The notes below the pieces were generated by a model that was given only the letters and a program-made list of their open reading frames with translations, was not told the DNA's origin and did not search any database. Shown here in pieces: positions 16,007 to 24,289 of a DNA stretch of 48,091 nucleotides. Source of the DNA: Sulfitobacter sp. (GTDB lineage: Bacteria; Pseudomonadota; Alphaproteobacteria; Rhodobacterales; Rhodobacteraceae); the NCBI GenBank assembly GCA_017854855.1, contig JAFMGZ010000029.1:1-48091 (forward strand). Direction: 5' to 3'. The first letter of the stretch is position 1; each line of letters starts with the position of its first letter. The translations under genes and the position numbers were made by a program.

Positions 16007-16366
16007 ATGGCAAACAGCAAAAGACAACTGTTCATCAAACGCCGCTTGCGCGTTCGGAACAAACTTCGCCGCACCAATGCAGGCCGTATGCGCCTGTCCG
16101 TGCACCGCTCAAACAAGAACATTTCTGTTCAGTTGATCGACGATGTGAACGGCGTAACCGTCGCAGCAGCGTCCACGCTGGAAAAAGATTTGGGCGTGGT
16201 TGGCAAGAACAACATCGAAGCAGCCACCAAGGTGGGCGCGGCTATTGCCGAGCGCGCCAAGAAGGCCGGTGTTGAGACAGCATATTTTGACCGGGGCGGT
16301 TTCCTGTTCCACGGCAAGGTAAAAGCACTGGCTGATGCGGCCCGCGAAGGCGGTCTGAAGATCTGA
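16007..16366 (+). CDS. rplR: 50S ribosomal protein L18 (uL18)
   Basis: A 119-aa L18 with the basic N-terminus [35 protein letters not shown] and the C-terminal [25 protein letters not shown]18 brings 5S rRNA to the ribosome. After it comes an unusually structured 140-base spacer before rpsE, holding a REP-like repeat and a 9-bp hairpin. Confidence 0.97.
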   Translation: MANSKRQLFIKRRLRVRNKLRRTNAGRMRLSVHRSNKNISVQLIDDVNGVTVAAASTLEKDLGVVGKNNIEAATKVGAAIAERAKKAGVETAYFDRGGFLFHGKVKALADAAREGGLKI

Positions 16367-16372
16367 TCTAGC

Positions 16373-16394
16373 GGTGGGTTCTGCCCACCCTACG
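16373..16394. repeat. REP-like element GGTGGG...CCCACCCTACG, copy A
   Basis: GGTGGG (16373-16378) and CCCACC (16384-16389) form a hairpin followed by CTACG. Two related elements occur after rpoA at 23604-23626 and 23645-23669. Short GTGGG/CCCAC repeats ending in TACG are my reading of a dispersed intergenic family; a genome count would confirm it. Confidence 0.5.
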
Positions 16395-16409
16395 ATCCAA
16401 ACAACGCGA

Positions 16410-16430
16410 AGAGGGCCACGCTGGCCCTCT
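16410..16430 (+). other. Hairpin in the rplR-rpsE spacer
   Basis: A perfect 9-bp stem, AGAGGGCCA (16410-16418) with TGGCCCTCT (16422-16430), around CGC. No U-run follows. It may stabilise mRNA or attenuate transcription between rplR and rpsE. Confidence 0.5.
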
Positions 16431-16506
16431 CGATGATCCGGGAACCGCGTCTGGTTCACCAGGATTGAAACAACCGGGCATAGGCCCGCCAATCAAGGAG
16501 GCCAGC

Positions 16507-17076
16507 ATGGCCAGAGACGACAACCGTGGGGGCAACCGCCGCAACCAGCGCGATGAAACCCCAGAATTTGCAGACCGCCTTGTAGCGATCAACCGTGTGT
16601 CCAAGACCGTAAAAGGTGGTAAGCGTTTCGGCTTTGCCGCGCTGGTGGTTGTAGGCGACCAGAAGGGCCGCGTGGGTTTCGGTAAGGGTAAAGCCAAAGA
16701 GGTGCCCGAGGCGATCCGTAAGGCAACAGAGCAAGCCAAGCGCCAGATGATCCGCGTTCAGCTGCGCGAAGGCCGCACCCTGCACCACGACATGGAAGGC
16801 CGTCACGGTGCCGGTAAAGTGGTTATGCGGACAGCACCAGAAGGTACCGGTATCATCGCCGGTGGTCCAATGCGTGCCGTATTCGAGATGCTGGGTGTGA
16901 AGGATGTTGTGTCCAAGTCCATCGGTTCTCAGAACCCGTACAACATGATCCGTGCCACGATGGACGGTCTGCGCAAGGAATCTTCCCCGCGCTCCGTTGC
17001 ACAGCGTCGCGGCAAGAAAGTTGCAGACATTCTGCCCAAGACCGACGCCTCTGCGCCGGCAACCGAGGAGGCCTAA
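16507..17076 (+). CDS. rpsE: 30S ribosomal protein S5 (uS5)
   Basis: A 189-aa S5 with the double-stranded RNA-binding-like N-terminal domain ([19 protein letters not shown], then [19 protein letters not shown]) and the C-terminal domain with [21 protein letters not shown]5 contributes to decoding accuracy and mRNA helicase activity. The ATG at 16507 follows AAGGAGG; the in-frame start at 16465 has no such site. Confidence 0.97.
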   Translation: MARDDNRGGNRRNQRDETPEFADRLVAINRVSKTVKGGKRFGFAALVVVGDQKGRVGFGKGKAKEVPEAIRKATEQAKRQMIRVQLREGRTLHHDMEGRHGAGKVVMRTAPEGTGIIAGGPMRAVFEMLGVKDVVSKSIGSQNPYNMIRATMDGLRKESSPRSVAQRRGKKVADILPKTDASAPATEEA

Positions 17077-17079
17077 ATC

Positions 17080-17268
17080 ATGGCTAAGACTATTGTCATC
17101 AAGCAGGTTGGTTCCCCGATCCGCCGCCCCGCAAAGCAGCGTGCAACGCTGATCGGTCTGGGCCTGAACAAGATGCACCGCGTGCGTGAGCTGGAAGATA
17201 CACCGTCTGTACGCGGTATGATCAACTCCATCTCGCACATGGTCGAGATCATCGAAGAAAAAGGCTAA
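17080..17268 (+). CDS. rpmD: 50S ribosomal protein L30 (uL30)
   Basis: A 62-aa L30: [20 protein letters not shown], then [25 protein letters not shown]. It starts 3 bp after rpsE. In enterobacteria rplO follows at once; here the third ribosomal block ends with a large palindrome and an acyltransferase gene, and rplO lies 1.5 kb downstream. Confidence 0.96.
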   Translation: MAKTIVIKQVGSPIRRPAKQRATLIGLGLNKMHRVRELEDTPSVRGMINSISHMVEIIEEKG

Positions 17269-17339
17269 GCATCTGATCGGGCCTTACGGCTTGATAAGGG
17301 CCGCAACCCGGTCCTTGAGATGAACGCTGAAAGACACTG

Positions 17340-17381
17340 AAATATGCCGCAGGAATGAGTTTTCATTCCTGCGGCATATTT
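17340..17381 (+). terminator. 19-bp perfect palindrome after rpmD, probable terminator
   Basis: Arms of 19 bases (17340-17358 and 17363-17381) pair perfectly around GTTT; the descending arm ends in ATATTT. It is the longest perfect hairpin in the window and lies 72 bases after rpmD. The outer part is A/T-rich on both sides, so it could terminate transcription in either direction. Confidence 0.75.
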
Positions 17382-17548
17382 GCGTTGAGGGGCCTTAGGG
17401 ATCAGAAGTGTGCGGCAGACGCCTAATATGGGTGCATGGGCCCGCATTTTTCCAGGTTTGCCCAATTTTGGCCGCAGAGCGATCTTAGGATATCACCGTA
17501 TTTGACAGGACTTAGACATAGAGGATCCATGCACGTAGGGCTGAACGA

Positions 17549-18580
17549 ATGATCCAGACGATGAACCCCAAGGCTGGTTTTGCGGCTCATGCCCATGCCG
17601 TGGGCCCAAGGCTCTATGCGATAGATACGGCCAAGGGGCTGGGGATCGTGCTGGTGGTCTTTGGCCATGCCTGGCGCGGGGTGCAGGGGGCCGGGCTATT
17701 GGCGGATGGGCCGCTGTTTTCTGCGGTGGATCAGATGATCTATGCCTTTCACATGCCGCTGTTCTTTTTCCTGTCGGGTCTGTTGTTTCTTGAGATACTG
17801 CAAAAGGCCGAACCGGGATCATTTGCCGTGACCCGTGCGGTTCGCCTGTTGTGGCCTTTTGTGCTTTGGACCTGGGTTTTCTTTGGTTTCAAATGGGCGG
17901 CGGGGCCGATTGTGAACGAACCCGTGGTGATGTCGGATTTTCCGCTGTGGCCGTTTCCGCCCTATGAACATCTTTGGTTTCTTTGGGCGCTGTGGCTGTG
18001 CCAGATGGTGGCGATGGCGGGGTATCTTGTTCTGCGCCCCTTCGTGCAGCCCGGACATCTGCGCACAGTCTGTGCTGTGGGGGCTGTGGCGATGACGCTG
18101 TTGATCCCGCTGATCTATATCCCGTCGGTGACCTGGGGCGCGCCTGCGCAGCATTTTCCGTATTTCATTGCCGGTATTGCGTTGGGAGGGGTGGCGCATC
18201 TGCGGCCGCCCGTCTGGCTGGTCGCGGTGGCAGGGCTGGCCTTTGCGCTGTTGCTGTCACTGTCGGCGCATATTGAGGCCGCGCTGCTGGTGTCGCTGGC
18301 GCTGACGGTGCTGTTTTGCGTTGTGGTGGCTGGCGTTGACCGGAAGGGGCCGCAGGCGGGGCGGTTTATCGCGATGCTGCGGTATCTGGGCGGCGCATCT
18401 TTGGTGATATATCTGGCGCATACGGTTTTCTCTGCCGGGACGCGGATTTTGCTGACGTCTGGTGGGGTGACATCGGTGCCTGTGCATCTGGTTACGGAAG
18501 TTGGGGTCGGGTTGGCAGGCCCGATTGTGCTGCTTTGGATCAGTCGCAGGCTGGGGATGGTAAAGGTTCTGGGCCTGTAG
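17549..18580 (+). CDS. Acyltransferase-3 family membrane protein, 343 aa
   Basis: A polytopic protein with about ten membrane helices. The N-terminal signature of acyltransferase family 3 is clear: YAIDTAKGLGIVLVVFGHAWRG (His in the first helix region) and IYAFHMPLFFFLSGLLF. Family members such as OafA and NodX transfer acetyl or other acyl groups onto surface sugars; the substrate here is unknown. It lies alone between rpmD and rplO. The start at 17549 has no strong ribosome binding site; MNPKAG at 17561 is an alternative. A TTGACA at 17502 may be part of its promoter. Confidence 0.85.
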   Translation: MIQTMNPKAGFAAHAHAVGPRLYAIDTAKGLGIVLVVFGHAWRGVQGAGLLADGPLFSAVDQMIYAFHMPLFFFLSGLLFLEILQKAEPGSFAVTRAVRLLWPFVLWTWVFFGFKWAAGPIVNEPVVMSDFPLWPFPPYEHLWFLWALWLCQMVAMAGYLVLRPFVQPGHLRTVCAVGAVAMTLLIPLIYIPSVTWGAPAQHFPYFIAGIALGGVAHLRPPVWLVAVAGLAFALLLSLSAHIEAALLVSLALTVLFCVVVAGVDRKGPQAGRFIAMLRYLGGASLVIYLAHTVFSAGTRILLTSGGVTSVPVHLVTEVGVGLAGPIVLLWISRRLGMVKVLGL

Positions 18581-18669
18581 ACCCGAGATAGCCTGTGGAT
18601 GCCGAAGGGCGGGCCGCGACAAACGGTAGCAGCACGCGTGCGCGTTTGCGCGGGGCCACGCAGCGCCCC

Positions 18670-18698
18670 TTGATCATGATAGCGCCTTCGCCTATACG
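18670..18698 (+). promoter_or_regulatory. Candidate promoter restarting the cluster at rplO
   Basis: TTGATC at 18670-18675, exactly 17 bases, then TATACG at 18693-18698, with about 90 nt of leader before rplO. It is what one would expect if the inserted acyltransferase gene cut rplO-secY-adk off from the upstream transcript. Confidence 0.6.
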
Positions 18699-18794
18699 CC
18701 GCTGGTGGACCTTCGGGTGCATGAGAATCAAATGAAACGCCGCGTCTGACCGCTCCCGTCGCTGGGGGTCATTTCCGGCAAAAGGAGAAGCGAC

Positions 18795-19274
18795 ATGAAA
18801 CTGCATGAACTTTCTGACAATCCTGGTGCAACCAAGAAACGCAAGCGCGTTGGTCGTGGTCCAGGTTCCGGCACCGGTAAGATGGGTGGCCGTGGTATCA
18901 AAGGTCAGAAATCCCGTTCGGGTGTGGCGATCAACGGCTACGAGGGTGGCCAGATGCCACTCTACCAGCGTTTGCCAAAGCGTGGCTTTAACAAGCCGAA
19001 CCGCAAATCATATGCTGTTGTGAACCTGGGCCTGATCCAGAAATTCGTCGACGCCAAGAAACTGGACGCGACAAAGCCGATTGATGGTGCCGCATTGGTG
19101 GCCTCCGGTTTGGTCCGTCGCGAGCTGGACGGTATCCGCGTTCTGGCCAAGGGTGACATCACATCCAAGCTGGACCTGCATGTTACTGGTGCCTCCAAAT
19201 CCGCAGTTGAAGCGGTTGAAAAGGCCGGCGGTAGCGTGACTGTGACAGTAAAAGCCGAAGCGGCAGCCGAGTAA
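18795..19274 (+). CDS. rplO: 50S ribosomal protein L15 (uL15)
   Basis: A 159-aa L15 with the glycine-rich basic N-terminus ([20 protein letters not shown], then IKGQKSRSG) and [19 protein letters not shown]15 is a late-assembly protein binding 23S rRNA. AAAGGAG precedes the ATG. It begins the fourth block, rplO-secY-adk. Confidence 0.97.
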   Translation: MKLHELSDNPGATKKRKRVGRGPGSGTGKMGGRGIKGQKSRSGVAINGYEGGQMPLYQRLPKRGFNKPNRKSYAVVNLGLIQKFVDAKKLDATKPIDGAALVASGLVRRELDGIRVLAKGDITSKLDLHVTGASKSAVEAVEKAGGSVTVTVKAEAAAE

Positions 19275-19333
19275 GCCAGCCTTTAGGCTTGTGAGCGGGC
19301 ACTGTCCCGCTTACATAGACTTTCGAGTTTTCC

Positions 19334-19372
19334 CAAACGCCGCCCGCTGGAAAACAGCCTGGGCGGCGTTTG
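19334..19372 (+). other. Structured spacer hairpin before secY
   Basis: A 12-bp perfect outer stem (CAAACGCCGCCC at 19334-19345 with its complement at 19361-19372) continues into a 4-bp inner stem (GCTG/CAGC) with a 2-nt bulge and GAAAA loop. No U-run follows and secY starts 26 bases later. It may tune secY expression relative to rplO. Confidence 0.55.
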
Positions 19373-19397
19373 CATAACAACAAAAGAGACCGCACTC

Positions 19398-20762
19398 ATG
19401 GTATCAGCCGTCGAAAACATGGCCGCCAACACAAGCTGGTCCGCATTGGGCAAGGCCACAGACCTGCGCAATCGGATCCTGTTCACGTTGGGCCTGTTGA
19501 TCGTTTATCGCCTTGGCACATTCATCCCGGTTCCGGGCATTGATGGGCAGGCCCTGCGTGAATTTATGGACAGCGCAGGACAGGGCATCGGCGGTATGGT
19601 GTCGATGTTCACGGGCGGTGCCCTGGGCCGGATGGGTATCTTTGCCCTTGGGATCATGCCCTATATCTCTGCTTCGATCATCGTGCAGCTGCTGGGGTCC
19701 ATGTACGGCCCTTGGGAGCAGTTGAAGAAAGAGGGTGAGCAGGGGCGCAAGAAGCTGAACCAATACACCCGTTACGGCACTGTGGCGCTGGCCACCTTGC
19801 AGTCATACGGTCTGGCCGTGTCGCTGGAGGCCGGTGATATCGCGGCCGATCCGGGGATGTATTTCCGCATCGCCTGTATGATCACGCTGATTGGCGGCAC
19901 GATGTTCCTGATGTGGCTGGGTGAGCAGATCACCGCGCGCGGCATCGGCAACGGTATTTCATTGATCATCTTCGTCGGGATCATCGCCGAAGTGCCAGCC
20001 GCGATTGCGCAATTCTTTGCCTCTGGCCGGTCAGGTGCGATCAGCCCTGCGGTGGTCGTGGGCGTGCTGCTGATGGTGGTGCTGACGATCATGTTCGTCG
20101 TCTTTATGGAGCGGGCACTGCGCAAGATCCATATTCAATACCCCCGCCGTCAGGTCGGGATGAAGATGTATGATGGCGGGTCAAGCCATCTGCCGGTCAA
20201 AGTGAACCCGGCGGGCGTGATTCCAGCGATCTTTGCCTCTTCGCTGTTGCTGTTGCCGATCACGATCAGCACGTTTTCGGGCAATTCTACCGGTCCGGTG
20301 ATGTCTGTGCTCTTGGCCAACTTTGGCCCCGGCCAGCCGCTGTATCTGCTGTTCTTTATCGCGATGATCGTCTTCTTTGCGTATTTCTATACGTTCAACG
20401 TCGCGTTCAAGCCGGATGATGTTGCCGACAACCTCAAGAGCCAAAACGGCTTTGTTCCGGGTATTCGCCCCGGCAAGAAGACCTCGGAATACCTTGAGTA
20501 TGTGGTGAACCGCGTGCTGGTGCTGGGCTCTGCCTATCTGGCGCTGGTCTGTGTCTTGCCAGAGGTGCTGCGGGGGCAGTTTGCGATCCCGTTCTATTTC
20601 GGCGGTACCTCTGTGTTGATCGTTGTGTCGGTGACCATGGATACGATCCAGCAGGTGCAGAGCCATCTTTTGGCCCATCAGTACGAAGGGCTGCTTGAAA
20701 AGTCGCAGCTGCGCGGCAAAGGAAAAACCAAACGCAAGAAACGGAGCCCTGTACGTCGATGA
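19398..20762 (+). CDS. secY: Preprotein translocase subunit SecY
   Basis: A 454-aa SecY with ten membrane segments. Recognisable parts include [24 protein letters not shown] (first helix and plug region), [29 protein letters not shown] and the cytoplasmic loop [35 protein letters not shown], plus [14 protein letters not shown]. It forms the protein-conducting channel with SecE and SecG in the inner membrane. It overlaps adk by 4 bp (20759-20762). Confidence 0.97.
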   Translation: MVSAVENMAANTSWSALGKATDLRNRILFTLGLLIVYRLGTFIPVPGIDGQALREFMDSAGQGIGGMVSMFTGGALGRMGIFALGIMPYISASIIVQLLGSMYGPWEQLKKEGEQGRKKLNQYTRYGTVALATLQSYGLAVSLEAGDIAADPGMYFRIACMITLIGGTMFLMWLGEQITARGIGNGISLIIFVGIIAEVPAAIAQFFASGRSGAISPAVVVGVLLMVVLTIMFVVFMERALRKIHIQYPRRQVGMKMYDGGSSHLPVKVNPAGVIPAIFASSLLLLPITISTFSGNSTGPVMSVLLANFGPGQPLYLLFFIAMIVFFAYFYTFNVAFKPDDVADNLKSQNGFVPGIRPGKKTSEYLEYVVNRVLVLGSAYLALVCVLPEVLRGQFAIPFYFGGTSVLIVVSVTMDTIQQVQSHLLAHQYEGLLEKSQLRGKGKTKRKKRSPVRR

Positions 20763-21406
20763 ATATTATTCTACTCGGGCCTCCGGGCGCTGGCAAAGGC
20801 ACGCAGGCGCGTCACCTTGTTGAGACACGGAACATGGTTCAGCTGTCCACGGGCGACATGCTGCGCGAAGCCAAGGACAGCGGCACCGAAATGGGCAACA
20901 TGGTTGCCGGCGTCATGGCGCGCGGTGAGCTGGTGACGGATGAGATCGTGATTGGTCTGATTCGGGAAAAGCTGGAAGGTGATACCAAGGGTGGTTTCAT
21001 TTTCGACGGTTTCCCCCGCACGTTGGAGCAGGCGGATGCCCTGGGTCGGTTGATGGCGGATGAAGGCCAGACGCTGGATGCCGTGATCGAAATGCGTGTT
21101 GATGACGAGGCGCTGGTCGGCCGCATTACAGCGCGTTCCACATGCGGTAGCTGCGGTGAGGTCTATAACGACAACACCAAGCCGATCCCTGCTGATGGCA
21201 AATGCGTGAACTGCGGCAAGGAAGACAACTTTACCCGGCGTGCAGATGACAATGAAGAAAGTCTGAAGACGCGGCTGATGGCCTATTACAAACAGACCTC
21301 GCCGCTGATCGGGTATTATTATGCCAAGGGCATGTTGAGCACGGTGAATGGCCTGGGTGCCATTGATGATGTGCGCGCAGACATTGCGAAGGTTCTGGAC
21401 AGCTGA
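20759..21406 (+). CDS. adk: Adenylate kinase, long form with zinc-type lid
   Basis: A 215-aa enzyme that interconverts ATP + AMP and 2 ADP. The P-loop GPPGAGKGT is at residues 7-15, the AMP-site DGFPRT follows at about 84, and the lid carries four cysteines in CGSCG...CVNCG, the arrangement that binds zinc in other long-form adenylate kinases. The 4-bp overlap with secY couples its translation to the translocon gene, a common order in alphaproteobacteria. No clear terminator follows; a bulged hairpin occurs at 21433-21457. Confidence 0.97.
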   Translation: MNIILLGPPGAGKGTQARHLVETRNMVQLSTGDMLREAKDSGTEMGNMVAGVMARGELVTDEIVIGLIREKLEGDTKGGFIFDGFPRTLEQADALGRLMADEGQTLDAVIEMRVDDEALVGRITARSTCGSCGEVYNDNTKPIPADGKCVNCGKEDNFTRRADDNEESLKTRLMAYYKQTSPLIGYYYAKGMLSTVNGLGAIDDVRADIAKVLDS

Positions 21407-21506
21407 ACGGTGGCCAGAGCGGTGGTTGGAAAGCCGGGGTTTCAGCGAAACGCCGGCGGGACTGGACCACGAAAACCAGATGTCATTTGACGTTTGACAC
21501 GGCGGG

Positions 21507-21535
21507 TTGACGGTTCTTTGAAAAGACCATAGTCA
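21507..21535 (+). promoter_or_regulatory. Candidate promoter before rpsM (alpha operon)
   Basis: TTGACG at 21507-21512, 17 bases, then TAGTCA at 21530-21535, giving a leader of about 150 nt before rpsM. An alternative -35, TTGACA, lies at 21494. No repressor site was recognised in the leader. Confidence 0.4.
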
Positions 21536-21690
21536 AGCCTATCTCGAAAGAGAATCAAATTGCGGTATGGGTCGCACCTACGCCGTAAGATCACCTGATC
21601 AGCTTTAGCCCGATGGCCACAATGCCTCGGGCTTATGTTGTGAAAAAAGGGTCTGGTATAACGGACCCGCAACGAAAAGGAATTGCACAC

Positions 21691-22059
21691 GTGGCACGTA
21701 TTGCCGGCGTAAACATCCCGACTGCAAAGCGGGTACCAATCGCCCTCACCTATATCACCGGTATCGGCAACTCTTCGGCGCAAGCCATTTGCGAAGCGGT
21801 AGGCATCGACCTGACCCGCCGCATTAACGAGTTGTCTGACGCTGAAATCCTGAAAATCCGCGAGCATATCGACGAAAACTATACCGTCGAAGGTGACCTG
21901 CGTCGCGATACGCAGATGAACATCAAACGTTTGATGGACCTGGGTTGCTACCGTGGCCTGCGCCACCGTCGTAACCTTCCTGTGCGCGGTCAGCGTACAC
22001 ATACCAACGCTCGTACACGCAAAGGCCCTGCTAAGGCCATTGCCGGTAAGAAGAAATAA
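21691..22059 (+). CDS. rpsM: 30S ribosomal protein S13 (uS13), GTG start
   Basis: A 122-aa S13: [25 protein letters not shown], then [38 protein letters not shown] sequence and the basic tail ending GKKK. S13 contacts L5 and P-site tRNA in the head. The start is GTG at 21691 with AAAGGA 9 bases upstream; an in-frame ATG at 21613 would add 26 residues with no similarity to S13 and was rejected. Confidence 0.96.
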   Translation: MARIAGVNIPTAKRVPIALTYITGIGNSSAQAICEAVGIDLTRRINELSDAEILKIREHIDENYTVEGDLRRDTQMNIKRLMDLGCYRGLRHRRNLPVRGQRTHTNARTRKGPAKAIAGKKK

Positions 22060-22074
22060 GGGAGGGCTGAACAG

Positions 22075-22464
22075 ATGGCACGCGATGCACGCAAGACCAA
22101 GCGTAAGGTCTCCAAGAATATCGCCGCAGGTGTGGCGCACGTAAACTCAAGCTTTAACAACACCAAGATCCTGATCTCGGATGTGCAGGGCAATGCGATC
22201 GCATGGTCGTCCGCTGGCACCATGGGTTTCAAGGGCTCTCGTAAGTCTACGCCTTATGCGGCGCAGATGGCCGCAGAAGATGCGGGCCGCAAGGCGCAAG
22301 AGCACGGTGTTAAGACGCTGGAAGTTGAAGTTCAGGGCCCCGGTTCTGGCCGCGAGAGCGCATTGCGCGCTTTGGCTGCAGCAGGCTTTAACATCACGTC
22401 CATTCGTGACGTGACGCCAATGGCGCACAACGGTTGCCGCCCACCAAAGCGTCGCCGCGTTTAA
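22075..22464 (+). CDS. rpsK: 30S ribosomal protein S11 (uS11)
   Basis: A 129-aa S11 with [39 protein letters not shown] and the C-terminal [20 protein letters not shown]11 forms part of the platform near the E site. rpsD, which follows rpsK in enterobacteria, is absent, as is usual in alphaproteobacteria. Confidence 0.97.
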   Translation: MARDARKTKRKVSKNIAAGVAHVNSSFNNTKILISDVQGNAIAWSSAGTMGFKGSRKSTPYAAQMAAEDAGRKAQEHGVKTLEVEVQGPGSGRESALRALAAAGFNITSIRDVTPMAHNGCRPPKRRRV

Positions 22465-22482
22465 GCAGCACGAAGAATGACC

Positions 22483-22510
22483 GGGGTCTGCGTGGGAACA
22501 TGCAGGCCCC
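22483..22510 (+). other. Hairpin between rpsK and rpoA
   Basis: GGGGTCTGC (22483-22491) pairs with GCAGGCCCC (22502-22510) with one G-U pair and a 10-nt loop; a CTTTTTG stretch follows 10 bases later. It could act as a weak attenuator lowering rpoA relative to the ribosomal genes. Confidence 0.4.
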
Positions 22511-22581
22511 ATACCGCCTTTTTGAAACCTCGAGCGTAGCTGTCGAACGGACATGCGGCAGATACAAGGATGGAGGGACAC

Positions 22582-23598
22582 ATGATCCACAAGAATTGGG
22601 CTGAGTTGATTAAACCACAGCAGCTGGACGTAAAGCCGGGCAATGACCCTGCGCGTCAGGCCACCATGATCGCCGAACCGCTGGAGCGCGGTTTTGGTTT
22701 GACCATGGGCAACGCGCTGCGTCGCGTTCTGATGTCGTCGTTGCAGGGTGCCGCGATCACATCTGTACAGATCGACAACGTGCTGCACGAATTTTCGTCT
22801 GTTGCCGGCGTACGTGAAGACGTCACCGATATCGTCCTGAACCTTAAGGGTGTTTCCATTCGCATGGAAGTCGAAGGGCCAAAGCGCCTGTCGATTTCTG
22901 CGAAAGGTCCGGGTGTTGTGACAGCCGGTGACATTTCCGAAACGGCCGGGATCGAGATCCTGAACCGCGATCACGTGATCTGTCACCTGGATGATGGCGC
23001 TGATGTTTACATGGAACTGACGGTGAATACCGGCAAGGGCTATGTATCCGCAGACAAGAACAAGCCAGAGGATGCCCCCATCGGTTTGATCCCGATCGAC
23101 GCGATCTATTCCCCGGTCAAGAAGGTCAGCTATGACGTTCAGCCGACACGCGAAGGTCAGGTTCTGGATTATGACAAGCTGACCATGAAGGTTGAAACCG
23201 ACGGGTCGATCACGCCGGATGACGCGGTGGCATTTGCTGCACGTATCCTGCAGGACCAGCTGGGCATCTTTGTGAACTTTGACGAGCCAGAGTCCGCCTC
23301 CCGCGCGGATGAGGATGACGGTCTTGAGTTCAACCCATTGTTGCTCAAGAAAGTCGACGAGCTGGAATTGTCTGTCCGTTCGGCAAACTGCCTGAAGAAC
23401 GACAACATCGTCTATATCGGCGATCTGATCCAGAAAACCGAAGCAGAAATGCTGCGCACCCCGAACTTTGGCCGCAAGTCCTTGAACGAGATCAAGGAAG
23501 TACTGTCAGGCATGGGTCTGCACCTTGGCATGGACGTTGAGGACTGGCCACCGGACAACATCGAAGATCTGGCGAAGAAGTTCGAAGACAACTTCTGA
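22582..23598 (+). CDS. rpoA: RNA polymerase subunit alpha
   Basis: A 338-aa alpha subunit. The N-terminal domain carries [20 protein letters not shown] (then [14 protein letters not shown]), which drives dimerisation and core assembly. The C-terminal domain carries [21 protein letters not shown] and [20 protein letters not shown], which bind UP elements and activators. ATG 22582 follows GGAGGG; an in-frame ATG at 22570 would use the same bases as its first codons. It precedes rplQ, with a repeat-rich 168-base spacer between them. Confidence 0.97.
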   Translation: MIHKNWAELIKPQQLDVKPGNDPARQATMIAEPLERGFGLTMGNALRRVLMSSLQGAAITSVQIDNVLHEFSSVAGVREDVTDIVLNLKGVSIRMEVEGPKRLSISAKGPGVVTAGDISETAGIEILNRDHVICHLDDGADVYMELTVNTGKGYVSADKNKPEDAPIGLIPIDAIYSPVKKVSYDVQPTREGQVLDYDKLTMKVETDGSITPDDAVAFAARILQDQLGIFVNFDEPESASRADEDDGLEFNPLLLKKVDELELSVRSANCLKNDNIVYIGDLIQKTEAEMLRTPNFGRKSLNEIKEVLSGMGLHLGMDVEDWPPDNIEDLAKKFEDNF

Positions 23599-23603
23599 GC
23601 AGC

Positions 23604-23626
23604 AAGGTGGGCAGGATGCCCACCTT
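23604..23626. repeat. REP-like element, copy B
   Basis: A 10-bp perfect stem, AAGGTGGGCA (23604-23613) with TGCCCACCTT (23617-23626), followed by ACGG. It shares the GTGGG/CCCAC-TACG form with copy A at 16373. Confidence 0.55.
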
Positions 23627-23644
23627 ACGGACTGGGCGGTCCCC

Positions 23645-23669
23645 CGTAGGGTGGACGCCCCGTCCACCC
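23645..23669. repeat. REP-like element, copy C, opposite orientation
   Basis: CGTA is followed by GGGTGGAC (23649-23656) paired with GTCCACCC (23662-23669). It faces copy B in inverted orientation 18 bases away, the head-to-head layout typical of REP pairs. Confidence 0.5.
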
Positions 23670-23766
23670 CGACCCGGGCCAAATGCCCCAAGGAGAGCGG
23701 CTGACACGCATCGGCTGCCGGACAAAGCAAAATCGCCCGTAGAGGGCACGTAACTGGAGAAAAGAA

Positions 23767-24183
23767 ATGCGTCACGCACGTGGATACCGCCGCCTGAACC
23801 GCACACATGAGCACCGCAAGGCGCTGTGGGCAAACATGGCAGGCTCGCTCATTGAACATGAGCAGATCAAGACAACTTTGCCAAAGGCAAAAGAACTCAA
23901 GCCGATCATCGAGAAGATGATCACCCTGGCCAAACGCGGCGATCTGCATGCGCGTCGCCAGGCGGCATCGAAGCTCAAGCAGGACGCCTATGTGGCCAAA
24001 CTGTTTGATATTCTGGGCCCCCGCTACAAGGACCGCCAGGGCGGTTACGTGCGCGTGCTGAAAGCCGGTTTCCGTTATGGTGACATGGCACCGATGGCGA
24101 TCATCGAATTCGTGGACCGTGACCGTGACGCCAAGGGTGCTGCGGACAAGGCACGTCTGGCGGCGGAAGAAGCTGCAGAATAA
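23767..24183 (+). CDS. rplQ: 50S ribosomal protein L17 (bL17)
   Basis: A 138-aa L17: [20 protein letters not shown], then [24 protein letters not shown] and [26 protein letters not shown]. It is the last gene of the ribosomal supercluster. The acidic Ala/Glu tail ([14 protein letters not shown]) is longer than in E. coli. A terminator lies 23 bases after the stop. Confidence 0.97.
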   Translation: MRHARGYRRLNRTHEHRKALWANMAGSLIEHEQIKTTLPKAKELKPIIEKMITLAKRGDLHARRQAASKLKQDAYVAKLFDILGPRYKDRQGGYVRVLKAGFRYGDMAPMAIIEFVDRDRDAKGAADKARLAAEEAAE

Positions 24184-24205
24184 GAATTTTCGCATTTTGC
24201 GACGG

Positions 24206-24235
24206 AAAGCCCTGCCTTTTGGCGGGGCTTTTTGC
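24206..24235 (+). terminator. Terminator of the alpha operon
   Basis: An 11-bp stem with one G-U pair (24206-24216 with 24221-24231) around TTTT, running into TTTTT. It separates rplQ from the protease gene. Confidence 0.85.
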
Positions 24236-24289
24236 ATTTGGCGCTGTGCAAGGTATTTTTGGCCAAAAAGAGGAGAGGAGTTGCGTATC

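Noticed and set aside
21613..21690. ATG start giving S13 a 26-residue N-terminal extension
   Set aside because: The extra residues do not resemble S13, and the GTG at 21691 begins the family N-terminus with a correctly spaced AAAGGA.
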